From contig CAJQNM010000776.1 in assembly GCA_905479665.1 (NCBI GenBank), forward strand, positions 1-19,857: a stretch of 19,857 nt of DNA, given 5' to 3'. A program made the position numbers and the translations under genes. Under the pieces are notes generated by a model, which saw nothing but the letters and a program-made list of their open reading frames with translations, was not told where the DNA came from and made no database searches. The DNA is from an uncultured Saprospiraceae bacterium. GTDB lineage: Bacteria; Bacteroidota; Bacteroidia; Chitinophagales; Saprospiraceae. Shown here piece after piece: positions 1 through 8,131 of the stretch. The first letter of the stretch is position 1. Each line of letters opens with the position of its first letter.

Positions 1-2018
1 AGGGGATCGTAACCAATACAGGTTACAAGCAGCTTTCGCTGAGATCAAATCTTGCTGCTCAAGTGAGTAAGCGGTTAAATATCGGACTCAATCTATACGC
101 TACGCGCGGCCAGCGAGAAAATGATTTCGGCTTTGCCGGCAATGGCCAAGGCAGCCTGGTGGCCAAGGCGTTGACATGGGATCCAACTACCCCTATATTT
201 AACGATGCCGGAGAATACAATCTACGCTCGATAAAGGGAATAGGATCACTAAACGACAACGTAATCCGCACACTTGACGAGAGTGATGCCAGGATCATAG
301 ATGAAAAACTGAGCTCCGCTTTAAATGTCAACTGGGACATCACGGACAATTTCTCGTATACACTGACAGCTGGTACTCAATTAAATAATTTTAATTCAGA
401 AATTTATGACGTTGAGGTTGGGGATGATTTCTTGCCCCATACCTCTTTCCGCAATAATAAATTTACCTCCTATCAAATCAGTAATATTCTGACCTGGAAA
501 AACACCTTCGGCAGTCGTCATGACCTCAAGCTGACTGGTGTGCAAGAATATTCCAATGGGCGCAGTTCGCTTAATGGATATAATGCCAATGATCTTAGTC
601 TTCCGAAAGGATTTTACTTTGCAGAGTTGGCTCCGAATGCCGGCCAGACGGTTGTGAATAATTTTTCCGAAAGAGAATTATCCTCGTACATGCTAAGGGC
701 AGAGTACATTCTTGACGATAATTTTTATGTCACCGCAACGGGTCGCTATGATGGAACCTCTGTCTTTCGCAAAGACAAAAGGTGGGGTTTCTTTCCTTCT
801 GTAGCTGTCGCGTACAACCTCAATCAACTACTGGTTAGCTCAGATGTTTTAAGTAGCTTAAAATTCAGAGCCGGTTGGGGACAGGTTGGTAACCAAAACA
901 TCGGACCCTACAGTACGTTCGGCCGCCTCGGTTTCAACTCGTTTGCTTTTGACTTTGCCTCGGCATCTCCAGGTTCTGTCTTGACCAGTTTTGAAAATGC
1001 AGATTTGACTTGGGAGACCACCACACAAACAAACTTTGGGGTTGATCTCGGAATCTTGGAAGGAAGAGGAAATGTCACTTTAGAATTCTTTACCAAGAAT
1101 ACGACCGATCTACTTTTGGCGGTCCCCGTACCCAATACGTTTGGTGGAGGTATCATCAATCAGAATGTAGGTGAAGTGAAAAATGTGGGTATTGACCTTT
1201 CGTTGGGATACACCATCATCAATACGGACAATTTCAACTGGGATGCTAATTTCTCCCTTTCCTTTGTCAAGAACGAAGTAACTAATCTGTACAATGATCT
1301 AGAGATCATCAATGGTCTTTATACCTCACCTGGAGGTCAGAGTCGAGTACTCAATATTATTGAGCTCGGACAGCCACTCGGACAGTTTCAAGGCGCAACT
1401 TTTCTAGGTACTTGGAAAACCAGTGAAGCTTCTCAAGCAGAAGAATTTGGCAAAAATCCGGGTGATCCAAAATACTTGAGAGATGCCGATGGAGAAATTG
1501 TTTTTGGAGCCATTGGCAATGGAACACCTAAGACAGTTTGGGGCTTCAGCAACAATATTTCCATGGGAAAATTTGACCTGAATATTTTCTTGCAAGGTAT
1601 GCATGGGTTTGATGTCTACAATATTCAGCAGGCTATGATCACCGGCGGAGCTGGTGATTCACGTAGTTTTCTGGCAGCCGATCAGATCAATCAATGGACA
1701 CCAACCAACGAGACCGATATTCCCGCAACAGTTCAATTTTACAATTCATCACGCTACATTGAGAAGGGGGATTTTATCCGCCTGAGCAATCTAAATCTTG
1801 GCTATACCTTTGATAACCTTTCGACAAATCGTGATATTTCTTTGAAGGTTTATGCGAGTGGCCAGAATCTCTTTCTGATCACAGACTATTCTGGATATGA
1901 TCCTGAATTGTCTTCGCGCAAGGGTAATCAGGGAAATGAAGATGTTGCTCCGGGTATCAATATTGGCGCATATCCAAATCCACGCACATTTACCATCGGT
2001 GCAAAATTGGGTTTTTAA
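1..2018 (+). CDS. SusC/RagA-family TonB-linked outer-membrane transporter (5'-truncated)
   Basis: The reading frame is open to the left edge (first full codon at base 3, reading GIVTNTGYKQLSLRSNL), so the gene begins outside the window. About 672 C-terminal residues are visible. An internal GTG at 63 is not the true start. The signal peptide, carboxypeptidase-regulatory-like domain and most or all of the plug are missing from view. What remains is the 22-strand barrel typical of SusC proteins. Typical features are the stretch around GEVKNVGIDLSLGY, the FIRLSNLNLGYTF strand near the end, the ASGQNLF / DYSGYDPE region, and a final aromatic beta-signal (TFTIGAKLGF) at the very C terminus. SusC proteins import large nutrients (oligosaccharides, peptides) with TonB energy and a SusD lid. 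The SusD gene follows 10 nt downstream. The substrate cannot be read from this window because no glycosidase or peptidase gene lies beside the pair. Confidence 0.95.
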   Translation, partial: GIVTNTGYKQLSLRSNLAAQVSKRLNIGLNLYATRGQRENDFGFAGNGQGSLVAKALTWDPTTPIFNDAGEYNLRSIKGIGSLNDNVIRTLDESDARIIDEKLSSALNVNWDITDNFSYTLTAGTQLNNFNSEIYDVEVGDDFLPHTSFRNNKFTSYQISNILTWKNTFGSRHDLKLTGVQEYSNGRSSLNGYNANDLSLPKGFYFAELAPNAGQTVVNNFSERELSSYMLRAEYILDDNFYVTATGRYDGTSVFRKDKRWGFFPSVAVAYNLNQLLVSSDVLSSLKFRAGWGQVGNQNIGPYSTFGRLGFNSFAFDFASASPGSVLTSFENADLTWETTTQTNFGVDLGILEGRGNVTLEFFTKNTTDLLLAVPVPNTFGGGIINQNVGEVKNVGIDLSLGYTIINTDNFNWDANFSLSFVKNEVTNLYNDLEIINGLYTSPGGQSRVLNIIELGQPLGQFQGATFLGTWKTSEASQAEEFGKNPGDPKYLRDADGEIVFGAIGNGTPKTVWGFSNNISMGKFDLNIFLQGMHGFDVYNIQQAMITGGAGDSRSFLAADQINQWTPTNETDIPATVQFYNSSRYIEKGDFIRLSNLNLGYTFDNLSTNRDISLKVYASGQNLFLITDYSGYDPELSSRKGNQGNEDVAPGINIGAYPNPRTFTIGAKLGF

Positions 2019-2028
2019 TTAAAAAAGC

Positions 2029-3657
2029 ATGAATATCAAAATAAGTAATAGCATGAAAACTATGACTATTTATAAATCAATCCGTTCTGCGATTACCGCT
2101 CTGGCTGTCATAGGCATAGCCACCTTATATTTGGGTTGTGATCAATTTGAACTCGATGAAGATCCCGGCGTATCGCAACTCGCCGTACTTCCCTACGAAA
2201 GCCTGGCTGAACTTGACCTGGGTGTAACTGGGATGTACAATCGTATGTGGGCAGCCCTGCGTATGACAACAGCTTTTGTGAATGGCTGGTCGGGAGATGA
2301 TCTCACTACCCACCGTGCAAGTAACAAAGCCGACTTTCGCGAGTATGATCAGCGATCGGTCAGTCTATCCAACGCTCGTCTGGCCAATACCTGGCGAGGA
2401 GTCTATCAAGCGATTCGGGCAGCAAATACTGTCTTGGTGAATATAGAGGGCGTGCAACTTACCGAGGCCGATGCTCAAAATCGACTTGTCGGAGAAGCCC
2501 ATTTTGTTCGAGGCATGTTGTTCCATCACATGACACGAAACCATGGCCGCATCCCCTTGGTTCTCGATATTACGGTGGATCTAGAAATTGGTCTTTCTTC
2601 GCAAGAAGATGTTTACCGACAAATCGAAAGTGATCTTCTGATGGCAGAGTCGCTGCTTCCCGTGACAAGTAACCTTGGAGCCACTCGACCCAACAAAGGC
2701 ACTGCCCGTGCATTCCTCGCCCGGCTTTACCTTGACTGGGCAGGATTTCCTGCCAAGGACAATTCCAAGTATGCTCAAGCTGCCTCCAGCGCAAAGCAAG
2801 TGATTGACAATGCAAGTAGTCATGGATTTGCCCTTGTACCAGACATGAACACGCTTTATACATTGGCCGGATCGGCAAATTCTGAAGGAGTCTTTACCCT
2901 TGCACACTGCCAGCCATGTGGTCTCGGTAATCGCAAAACGGGGAAATTAGGCCTTCCTGGGGATTTTGGAGGTTGGCAAGAGTCATTTGCAGAAATCCGT
3001 TTCTTTGAAGATTTTCCGGAAGGACCGCGCAAAGATGCAACCTACCATAGAGAAGTTCCTTTGGATGCCGATGGTAAGGTCACGGCCGATGTCGCAAATG
3101 CCGCAAGTTTCGTGCCCTGGACAGAATTTAAGGATCAGCAAAATCCTGTCTTTCGCAAAATCACCGGACCTTTTGAGGACAACATTTTCAATGGTTTTCA
3201 AAACTCGCGTAGTGACTACTATATGCGCTATGCAGAAGTGCTCTTAATCTATGCAGAAGCATCCGGAAGATCTGGCAATGTCACAGCAGACGCTTGGGAA
3301 GCACTGAATATGGTGAGACGAAGGTCCGAAGCCCTGCCAGCCGACGCTCCTGATGCAAGCGTGGACCTCACCGATGGCGACATCGCCGAGCTGGCATATA
3401 CCGAGAAGAAATGGGAGCTCGCGGGAGAGTATCTGCGCTGGTTTGATCTCGTCCGTATGGAACGTGTAAAGGAAGCTTTGAGTAATCGAAATCCACAGGT
3501 ATCTATTGGCACTGCCTTTGATGCCGATGGCAATCCGTCACCCAAGCCGCTCACCGAACCTTCCAACCCGATTCAGGGATCCTTGGAGACTGATAATTAC
3601 TTTCATCCCTTGCCTCCTGACGAAGTATTGCAGCTCCCCAACCTGCAGGGCGGCTAG
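2029..3657 (+). CDS. SusD/RagB-family nutrient-binding lipoprotein
   Basis: This 542-residue protein is the partner of the upstream SusC. It should be a surface lipoprotein closing over the SusC barrel and binding its substrate. The N terminus has a hydrophobic stretch (about residues 20-36) ending in a lipobox LYLGC, with Cys37 the lipidated residue. ATG codons at residues 9 and 12 are alternative starts that would give a more usual signal length. The body is alpha-helical with TPR-like segments. SusD hallmarks include GMYNRMW near the start, the RGMLFHHMTRNHGRIPLV segment, the YYMRYAEVLLIYAEA helix and the YLRWFDLVRMER segment, ending in FHPLPPDEVLQLPNLQ. Length and architecture are normal for the family. 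It is 10 nt downstream of susC and followed by an intrinsic terminator, so the pair ends one transcription unit. Confidence 0.96.
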   Translation: MNIKISNSMKTMTIYKSIRSAITALAVIGIATLYLGCDQFELDEDPGVSQLAVLPYESLAELDLGVTGMYNRMWAALRMTTAFVNGWSGDDLTTHRASNKADFREYDQRSVSLSNARLANTWRGVYQAIRAANTVLVNIEGVQLTEADAQNRLVGEAHFVRGMLFHHMTRNHGRIPLVLDITVDLEIGLSSQEDVYRQIESDLLMAESLLPVTSNLGATRPNKGTARAFLARLYLDWAGFPAKDNSKYAQAASSAKQVIDNASSHGFALVPDMNTLYTLAGSANSEGVFTLAHCQPCGLGNRKTGKLGLPGDFGGWQESFAEIRFFEDFPEGPRKDATYHREVPLDADGKVTADVANAASFVPWTEFKDQQNPVFRKITGPFEDNIFNGFQNSRSDYYMRYAEVLLIYAEASGRSGNVTADAWEALNMVRRRSEALPADAPDASVDLTDGDIAELAYTEKKWELAGEYLRWFDLVRMERVKEALSNRNPQVSIGTAFDADGNPSPKPLTEPSNPIQGSLETDNYFHPLPPDEVLQLPNLQGG

Positions 3658-3691
3658 TAGACGATTCCATTATTTAGCAGCAGACAGACAC

Positions 3692-3729
3692 AGCGGTGAG
3701 CAACTATTTTGCTCATCGCTATTTTTTTA
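3692..3729 (+). terminator. Intrinsic terminator after susCD
   Basis: A 12-bp stem is formed by AGCGGTGAGCAA (3692-3703) and TTGCTCATCGCT (3709-3720), with one G-T wobble and a 5-nt loop CTATT. It is followed directly by A and a run of seven T (3722-3728). This is a textbook Rho-independent terminator. It lies 35 nt after the susD stop codon and before the next gene, which should therefore have its own promoter. Confidence 0.88.
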
Positions 3730-3735
3730 TACCAC

Positions 3736-3770
3736 TTTGAATTTCATTTTTTGTGAGACTCGTACCTTTA
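3736..3770 (+). promoter_or_regulatory. Candidate Bacteroidota promoter for the FG-GAP lipoprotein gene
   Basis: A TTTG (3736-3739) is followed after 23 nt by TACCTTTA (3763-3770), a 7/8 match to the Bacteroidota -7 element TAnnTTTG. The spacer is at the long end of the accepted range. The location just after the susD terminator makes a promoter here necessary, but this exact call is weak. If real, transcription starts near 3777, downstream of the GTG at 3753, which would favour the TTG start at 3798. Confidence 0.35.
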
Positions 3771-6700
3771 GACGAATCAGCAACCTGCATCCACAAATTG
3801 TATACATCTAGATTACAAGCATATATCATCTGGGCAGTGATTTTCCTCATCACTTTATTGGGTTTCGGTGCATGTGATTCTCTAGAAAATAATTCTGCCA
3901 AGCTATTTAGCCGCATCCCTGCCACGCAGTCCGGAATAAATTTTATGAATCAGCTGGAAGAATCACTCACCTCCAATTACTACCAATATATGTACACCTA
4001 TATCGGTGGTGGAGTTGCTGCAGCAGATTTCAACAACGATGGCTGGGATGATCTCTTTTTTATCTCCAACACAGCTGGTCACAAATTATTCCTAAATAAA
4101 ACAGCAGAAAATAATGCGCTTCAGTTTGAAGACGTTACCACGAAAGCAGGAATTACTGAAAGTACTGGATTTGCTGCTGGTGTTGCCGTAGCCGATGTCA
4201 ATGCAGATGGTTATTTGGACATCTATATTTCGCAAGGCGGCTGGATAGAAGACCAGTTTGCCAATCAACTCTTCATCAACAACGGAGATCTGACATTTAC
4301 AGAGCGTGCCGATGCATTCGGCCTCGCCGATAAAAACCGATCCATCACCTCTACTTTTTTTGATTGTGACAACGATGGCGATCTTGATGTCTACATTGCC
4401 AACGCTCCGGATTTTCAGGACAAGGAAGCAGAAGTTGCGGATCTCGTTCAGGCACAGACCGATCCAAGTACTCAGGCAAAAAAAGGCAGTGATAAATTGT
4501 ACAAGAATGATGGCAGTGGTCATTTTGTAGACGCTTCCGTTAGTTCAGGTATTTTGCCCGACATCGGGTTTGGTCTCAATCCACAGGTGGGAGATCTTAA
4601 TCAAGATGGGTGGTTGGACATTTATGTGTGCAATGATTTCCGCATACCTGATTTTGTTTACCTCAACAATCAAGACGGCACTTTTTCAGAAGGTCGAAAC
4701 GATGTCCTCAAACACATGTCGTTTAATAGCATGGGAGGCGACATAGGTGATATTAATAATGACGGGCTCATGGATGTTTACACCCTCGATATGAACCCAG
4801 AAGACTACGTGCGCTCCAAAACCACCATGGCGATGACGCCGGTCGACCGCTTTGCAGAGATGGTGGACAAAGACTACCATCACCAGTACATGCACAATAT
4901 GCTGCAAATAAATAATGGCGATGCCACCTATCGTGAAATTGCCAATTTAGCAGGAGTTGCCAATACTGATTGGAGTTGGGCCTGCCTCCTCGCTGATTTT
5001 AATCTCGATGGGTTTAATGACATCTTCGTGACCAACGGAGTTTTTCGTGATGTCATTGATCGAGATGCCAATAACGAGATTCTTGCCTTGTTGCGGAGTA
5101 ATCAACGCAAACCCACGGACGAAGACTTTCTCACCTACACAAAAATGCTACCCCAGCAGAAACTCGCCAACTATTTTTTCAGCAATAATGGCGACTTCAC
5201 TTTTTCGAATGTCTCATCGACCTGGACCGATTCGATACCTTCTTTTTCAAATGGCGCAGCATATTCAGATTTAGACAATGATGGCGATCTTGATCTTGTC
5301 ATCAATAATATTAATGAGGAAGCCACCTTATTAAAAAATAATGCTGCTGAACGCGGTCAAGGTAATTTTCTGCAGGTGATCCTTAATGGGCCATCCCAAA
5401 ACTCATTTGGTGTGGGAGCCCTCGTTACTGCAAAACTATCCGATGGCTCTACCCTGATCAGGCAGCAAATTGCGAGCCGGGGTTTCCTCTCCTCGGTATC
5501 AGCTAAAATCCATTTCGGACATAGCCCACTCACAACCATCGAAGCATTGACCATCAGGTGGCCCGATGGAAAAGAACAGATCATACCGTCTCCAAGGATT
5601 AATTCCACAATAACCTGTGAATATGGCGATGCAAATTCTCCACTTCCATCATCCTCAGCAACCAATCCTAAACCAGCTCTTTTTTCAACACAAGCATTTG
5701 ATTTTCGACACGAGGATCCATCTTTTGATGATTATCAATTGCAAATCCTGCTGCCTCATAAATTATCTCAAACCGGTCCAGCAACCGCTGTCGGCGATGT
5801 AAATCAAGACGGGATCGATGACTTGTATCTCGGAGGTGGACATGAACAGGCGGGACAATTACTGCTCGGAACAGCAGAAGAAAAATTCGTTGTTAAGGCG
5901 AGCCCAGATTTTTTGCGCGATAAGCAACGTGAGGATGTCGGAGCTGCCTTCTTTGATCTTGACGGCGACGGTGATGAAGATCTTTATGTAGTTAGTGGCA
6001 GCTATGAGTTTCCGACCCAGTCGAGGCTTCTCATGGACCGACTATACCTCAATGATGGTGATGGCAACTTTACCAAATCGCTAGAAATACTACCACAGGC
6101 AGCGGCAGCTGGCTCGATCGTCAAACCCCATGATTATGATCAAGACGGCGATCTGGATCTTTTTGTCGGTGGCCGAGTAGTTTCCAGCCAGTACCCAGTA
6201 CCGGCAGCATGTCTTCTACTGATCAATGAAGACGGTAGGCTGACGAATAGGACTGACCAGCTAGCTCCGGGGCTGGCAAGATGCGGCATGGTCACCGACG
6301 CCATATGGTGCGATATCGATGCTGATGAGGATGCAGATTTATTGGTGACGGGTGAGTGGATGGGTCTCGAGGTTTGGCTAAATGAAAATGGCACTTTGAG
6401 TCGAAGCGAGCTACATGGAGATCTCGCTGCCACAACGGGCTGGTGGAACAGGTTACGCGTTGCTGACACTGACAATGATGGAGATCAAGACATCGTAGCC
6501 GGCAATTTAGGGCTCAACTATAAGCTACACGCTTCGCTGCAAAAACCACTGCACGTCTACACCAATGACTTTGACTACAATGGCACGGTCGATGTCATCC
6601 TGGCTAAATATTACCAGGGCGACGAAGTGCCCGTCCGGGGCAAGACGTGTGCCACCCAGCAACTACCACATCTGGCGCAAAAAATCCCGACGTATGAGGA

Positions 6701-7133
6701 GTTTGCACACTCCGATTTGGAAAGCATTATTGGCCCGGGTATAAATTCCGCTTTGCACTATACGGCAGTCGAATTTCGTTCCGGCATATTTATCAATGAA
6801 GGGCAAGGCAGTTTTGTCTTCACTCCCTTTGACAATGTGGTCCAACAATCTCCGGTTACTGGAATATTATACGAGGATTTTGATAGAGATGATCATAAAG
6901 ATCTATTGCTTGCCGGCAATAATCACATGTCGGAAATTGAAACCACCCGCTCCGATGCTGGGGTCGGTGTCTTTCTCAAAGGTGACGGAAAAGGATCTTT
7001 TGTATCCAGGTCGAGCGCTGAGACCGGATTTAAAGCCGATGGTGATGTGCGAAATTTGCAGTTGGTTGGACCTCGCACGGTACTGGTCATCAACAACAAT
7101 GATCAGCATGAATTATTTCGTGTTCGCAAATAA
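3753..7133 (+). CDS. FG-GAP/VCBS-repeat lipoprotein with ASPIC/UnbV domain
   Basis: The protein has 1126 residues from the GTG at 3753. A TTG at 3798 gives a more natural signal peptide (MYTSRLQAYIIWAVIFLITL and onward). Either way a lipobox GFGAC places the lipidated Cys at residue 41 (GTG numbering), so it is an envelope lipoprotein. The body has two blocks of Dx(D/N)xDGxxD calcium-type beta-propeller repeats. The first block has seven, near residues 92, 148, 204, 281, 333, 415 and 506. The second has seven, near 682, 735, 794, 853, 905, 939 and 1042, the last ones more degenerate. Between them, about 540-625, sits an ASPIC/UnbV domain with the VGALVTAKLSDG and RGFLSS...HFG signatures and the IRWPDGKEQ strand. 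Such CRTAC1-like proteins are often found beside SusCD in Bacteroidota. Their ligand is unknown; adhesion or substrate capture is an inference. A terminator separates it from susD. Confidence 0.9.
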   Translation: MRLVPLDESATCIHKLYTSRLQAYIIWAVIFLITLLGFGACDSLENNSAKLFSRIPATQSGINFMNQLEESLTSNYYQYMYTYIGGGVAAADFNNDGWDDLFFISNTAGHKLFLNKTAENNALQFEDVTTKAGITESTGFAAGVAVADVNADGYLDIYISQGGWIEDQFANQLFINNGDLTFTERADAFGLADKNRSITSTFFDCDNDGDLDVYIANAPDFQDKEAEVADLVQAQTDPSTQAKKGSDKLYKNDGSGHFVDASVSSGILPDIGFGLNPQVGDLNQDGWLDIYVCNDFRIPDFVYLNNQDGTFSEGRNDVLKHMSFNSMGGDIGDINNDGLMDVYTLDMNPEDYVRSKTTMAMTPVDRFAEMVDKDYHHQYMHNMLQINNGDATYREIANLAGVANTDWSWACLLADFNLDGFNDIFVTNGVFRDVIDRDANNEILALLRSNQRKPTDEDFLTYTKMLPQQKLANYFFSNNGDFTFSNVSSTWTDSIPSFSNGAAYSDLDNDGDLDLVINNINEEATLLKNNAAERGQGNFLQVILNGPSQNSFGVGALVTAKLSDGSTLIRQQIASRGFLSSVSAKIHFGHSPLTTIEALTIRWPDGKEQIIPSPRINSTITCEYGDANSPLPSSSATNPKPALFSTQAFDFRHEDPSFDDYQLQILLPHKLSQTGPATAVGDVNQDGIDDLYLGGGHEQAGQLLLGTAEEKFVVKASPDFLRDKQREDVGAAFFDLDGDGDEDLYVVSGSYEFPTQSRLLMDRLYLNDGDGNFTKSLEILPQAAAAGSIVKPHDYDQDGDLDLFVGGRVVSSQYPVPAACLLLINEDGRLTNRTDQLAPGLARCGMVTDAIWCDIDADEDADLLVTGEWMGLEVWLNENGTLSRSELHGDLAATTGWWNRLRVADTDNDGDQDIVAGNLGLNYKLHASLQKPLHVYTNDFDYNGTVDVILAKYYQGDEVPVRGKTCATQQLPHLAQKIPTYEEFAHSDLESIIGPGINSALHYTAVEFRSGIFINEGQGSFVFTPFDNVVQQSPVTGILYEDFDRDDHKDLLLAGNNHMSEIETTRSDAGVGVFLKGDGKGSFVSRSSAETGFKADGDVRNLQLVGPRTVLVINNNDQHELFRVRK

Positions 7134-7150
7134 ATTGTGGGGTTTTATCA

Positions 7151-7246
7151 TTTATTACCGGACTCTATTCAATGTGGTTTTAACCCATTGTCTGCGAATT
7201 TCAAGGGGCTATAGCCGCCTTGGAATGAGGTTGGTTGTTAATTATC
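7151..7246 (+). repeat. Two-hairpin intergenic repeat, copy 1
   Basis: This is the first of two direct copies in this convergent junction; it shares long identical blocks with 7296-7387. Hairpin 2 is 7170-7190: CAATG pairs with CATTG and GGTT with AACC, with one bulged T. Hairpin 1 is 7202-7222: CAAGG pairs with CCTTG and GGCTA with TAGCC, with one bulged G and almost no loop. The same unit occurs in reverse orientation at 13878-14135. No T-run follows, so it is not a standard terminator. A short fragment of the unit (TTCCAATGTGG) also lies at 7257-7267. Confidence 0.85.
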
Positions 7247-7295
7247 CTTTGAGTGATTCCAATGTGGATGCAGGAGATTCCCAAGCCTGCCTGTA

Positions 7296-7387
7296 TTTAT
7301 TACCGGACTCTATCCAATGTGGTTTCAACCCAATTGCGTCAAGGGGCTATAGCCGCCTTGGAATGAGGTTTGGTTATTAATTATTTT
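7296..7387 (+). repeat. Two-hairpin intergenic repeat, copy 2
   Basis: This second direct copy matches copy 1 in the blocks TTTATTACCGGACTCTAT, CAATGTGGTTT, and the hairpin-1 palindrome plus GGAATGAGG. Hairpin 2 is 7315-7336 (CAAT/ATTG and GGTT/AACC with small internal mismatches). Hairpin 1 is 7340-7360 and identical to that of copy 1. The similarity runs on through ATTAATTAT and so overlaps the sdhB stop codon (7381-7383). The link between the two copies (7247-7295) is unlike the repeat apart from a short fragment and a weak GCAGG/CCTGC stem. Confidence 0.85.
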
Positions 7388-8124
7388 GAACTTAAGCTCG
7401 CTCCCAAATAACTCCGATTTAGTCGCGCGATGTTCTCGATTGAAATCTCTTTGGGACACTCCGCTTCGCAGGCATACGTATTAGAGCACGCACCAAAACC
7501 CTCCTTGTCCATTTGAGTCACCATAGATTGTACTCTGTTTTCGTGCTCTACCTGCCCTTGTGGCAAGAGTGCCAAGTGACTTACCTTGGCAGAAACGAAG
7601 AGCATGGCCGAGGCATTGGGACAAGCTGCCACGCAAGCACCACAGCCGATACAGGTGGCTGCATCAAACGACTCTCCAGCTTGATTTTTTTCCACCGGAA
7701 TGGCATTTGCATCCTGTGCTTGACCCGTATTTACAGACACATACCCACCACTTTCAATAATCCGGTCGAAAGCACTGCGATCCACCACCAAATCTCTGAT
7801 GACGGGAAACGAAGCGGCACGGAAGGGCTCGATGTGAATCGTATCTCCATCTTTAAAAGATCGCATATGAAGCTGACAAGCCGTGGTACCCTTGTTGGGG
7901 CCATGTGGTCTCCCATTTATTACCATGCTGCAGGCACCACAAATTCCTTCTCGACAATCGTGCTCAAAAGCCAGCGGCTCTTTTCCACCTATGATTAGAT
8001 CCTGGTTTAGCACGTCAAGCATTTCCAGAAAAGACATATGCTCATCAGCAACCACTTGGTGTGTCTCAAACCCACCTTTGGCTTGGCCATTCTTCTGGCG
8101 CCATACTTTCAAGTTTAGCTTCAT
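7381..8124 (-). CDS. sdhB: Succinate dehydrogenase / fumarate reductase iron-sulfur subunit
   Basis: This 247-residue SdhB of the non-classical (type B) kind carries electrons from the flavin of SdhA to menaquinone at SdhC. The N-terminal ferredoxin-like domain holds the [2Fe-2S] ligands Cys57, Cys62, Cys65 and Cys83 (CREGICGAC followed by TACQLHMR). The C-terminal domain has CIGCGACVAACP with Cys158, Cys161, Cys164 and Cys168, then Cys213, Cys219 and Cys223 in a CSNTYACEAECP segment. By homology with the E. coli protein, 158/161/164/223 hold the [4Fe-4S] cluster and 168/213/219 the [3Fe-4S] cluster. All eleven ligands are present. The gene is last in the sdhC-sdhA-sdhB operon, 7 nt after the sdhA stop. 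Its own stop codon lies at the edge of repeat copy 2. Confidence 0.97.
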   Translation of the reverse strand: MKLNLKVWRQKNGQAKGGFETHQVVADEHMSFLEMLDVLNQDLIIGGKEPLAFEHDCREGICGACSMVINGRPHGPNKGTTACQLHMRSFKDGDTIHIEPFRAASFPVIRDLVVDRSAFDRIIESGGYVSVNTGQAQDANAIPVEKNQAGESFDAATCIGCGACVAACPNASAMLFVSAKVSHLALLPQGQVEHENRVQSMVTQMDKEGFGACSNTYACEAECPKEISIENIARLNRSYLGASLSSK

Positions 8125-8131
8125 GTTTTTT

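Noticed and set aside
63..2018. SusC starting at the GTG at 63
   Set aside because: The frame continues upstream to the window edge with typical SusC barrel sequence, so the GTG is an internal valine codon.
7151..7387. Copies of the repeat as ordinary intrinsic terminators
   Set aside because: The stems are good but no T-run follows on either strand, unlike the clear terminator at 3692-3729.
7151..7387. CRISPR-like array
   Set aside because: Only two units here, of about 90 bp with internal hairpins and a non-uniform link, and no cas genes in the window.
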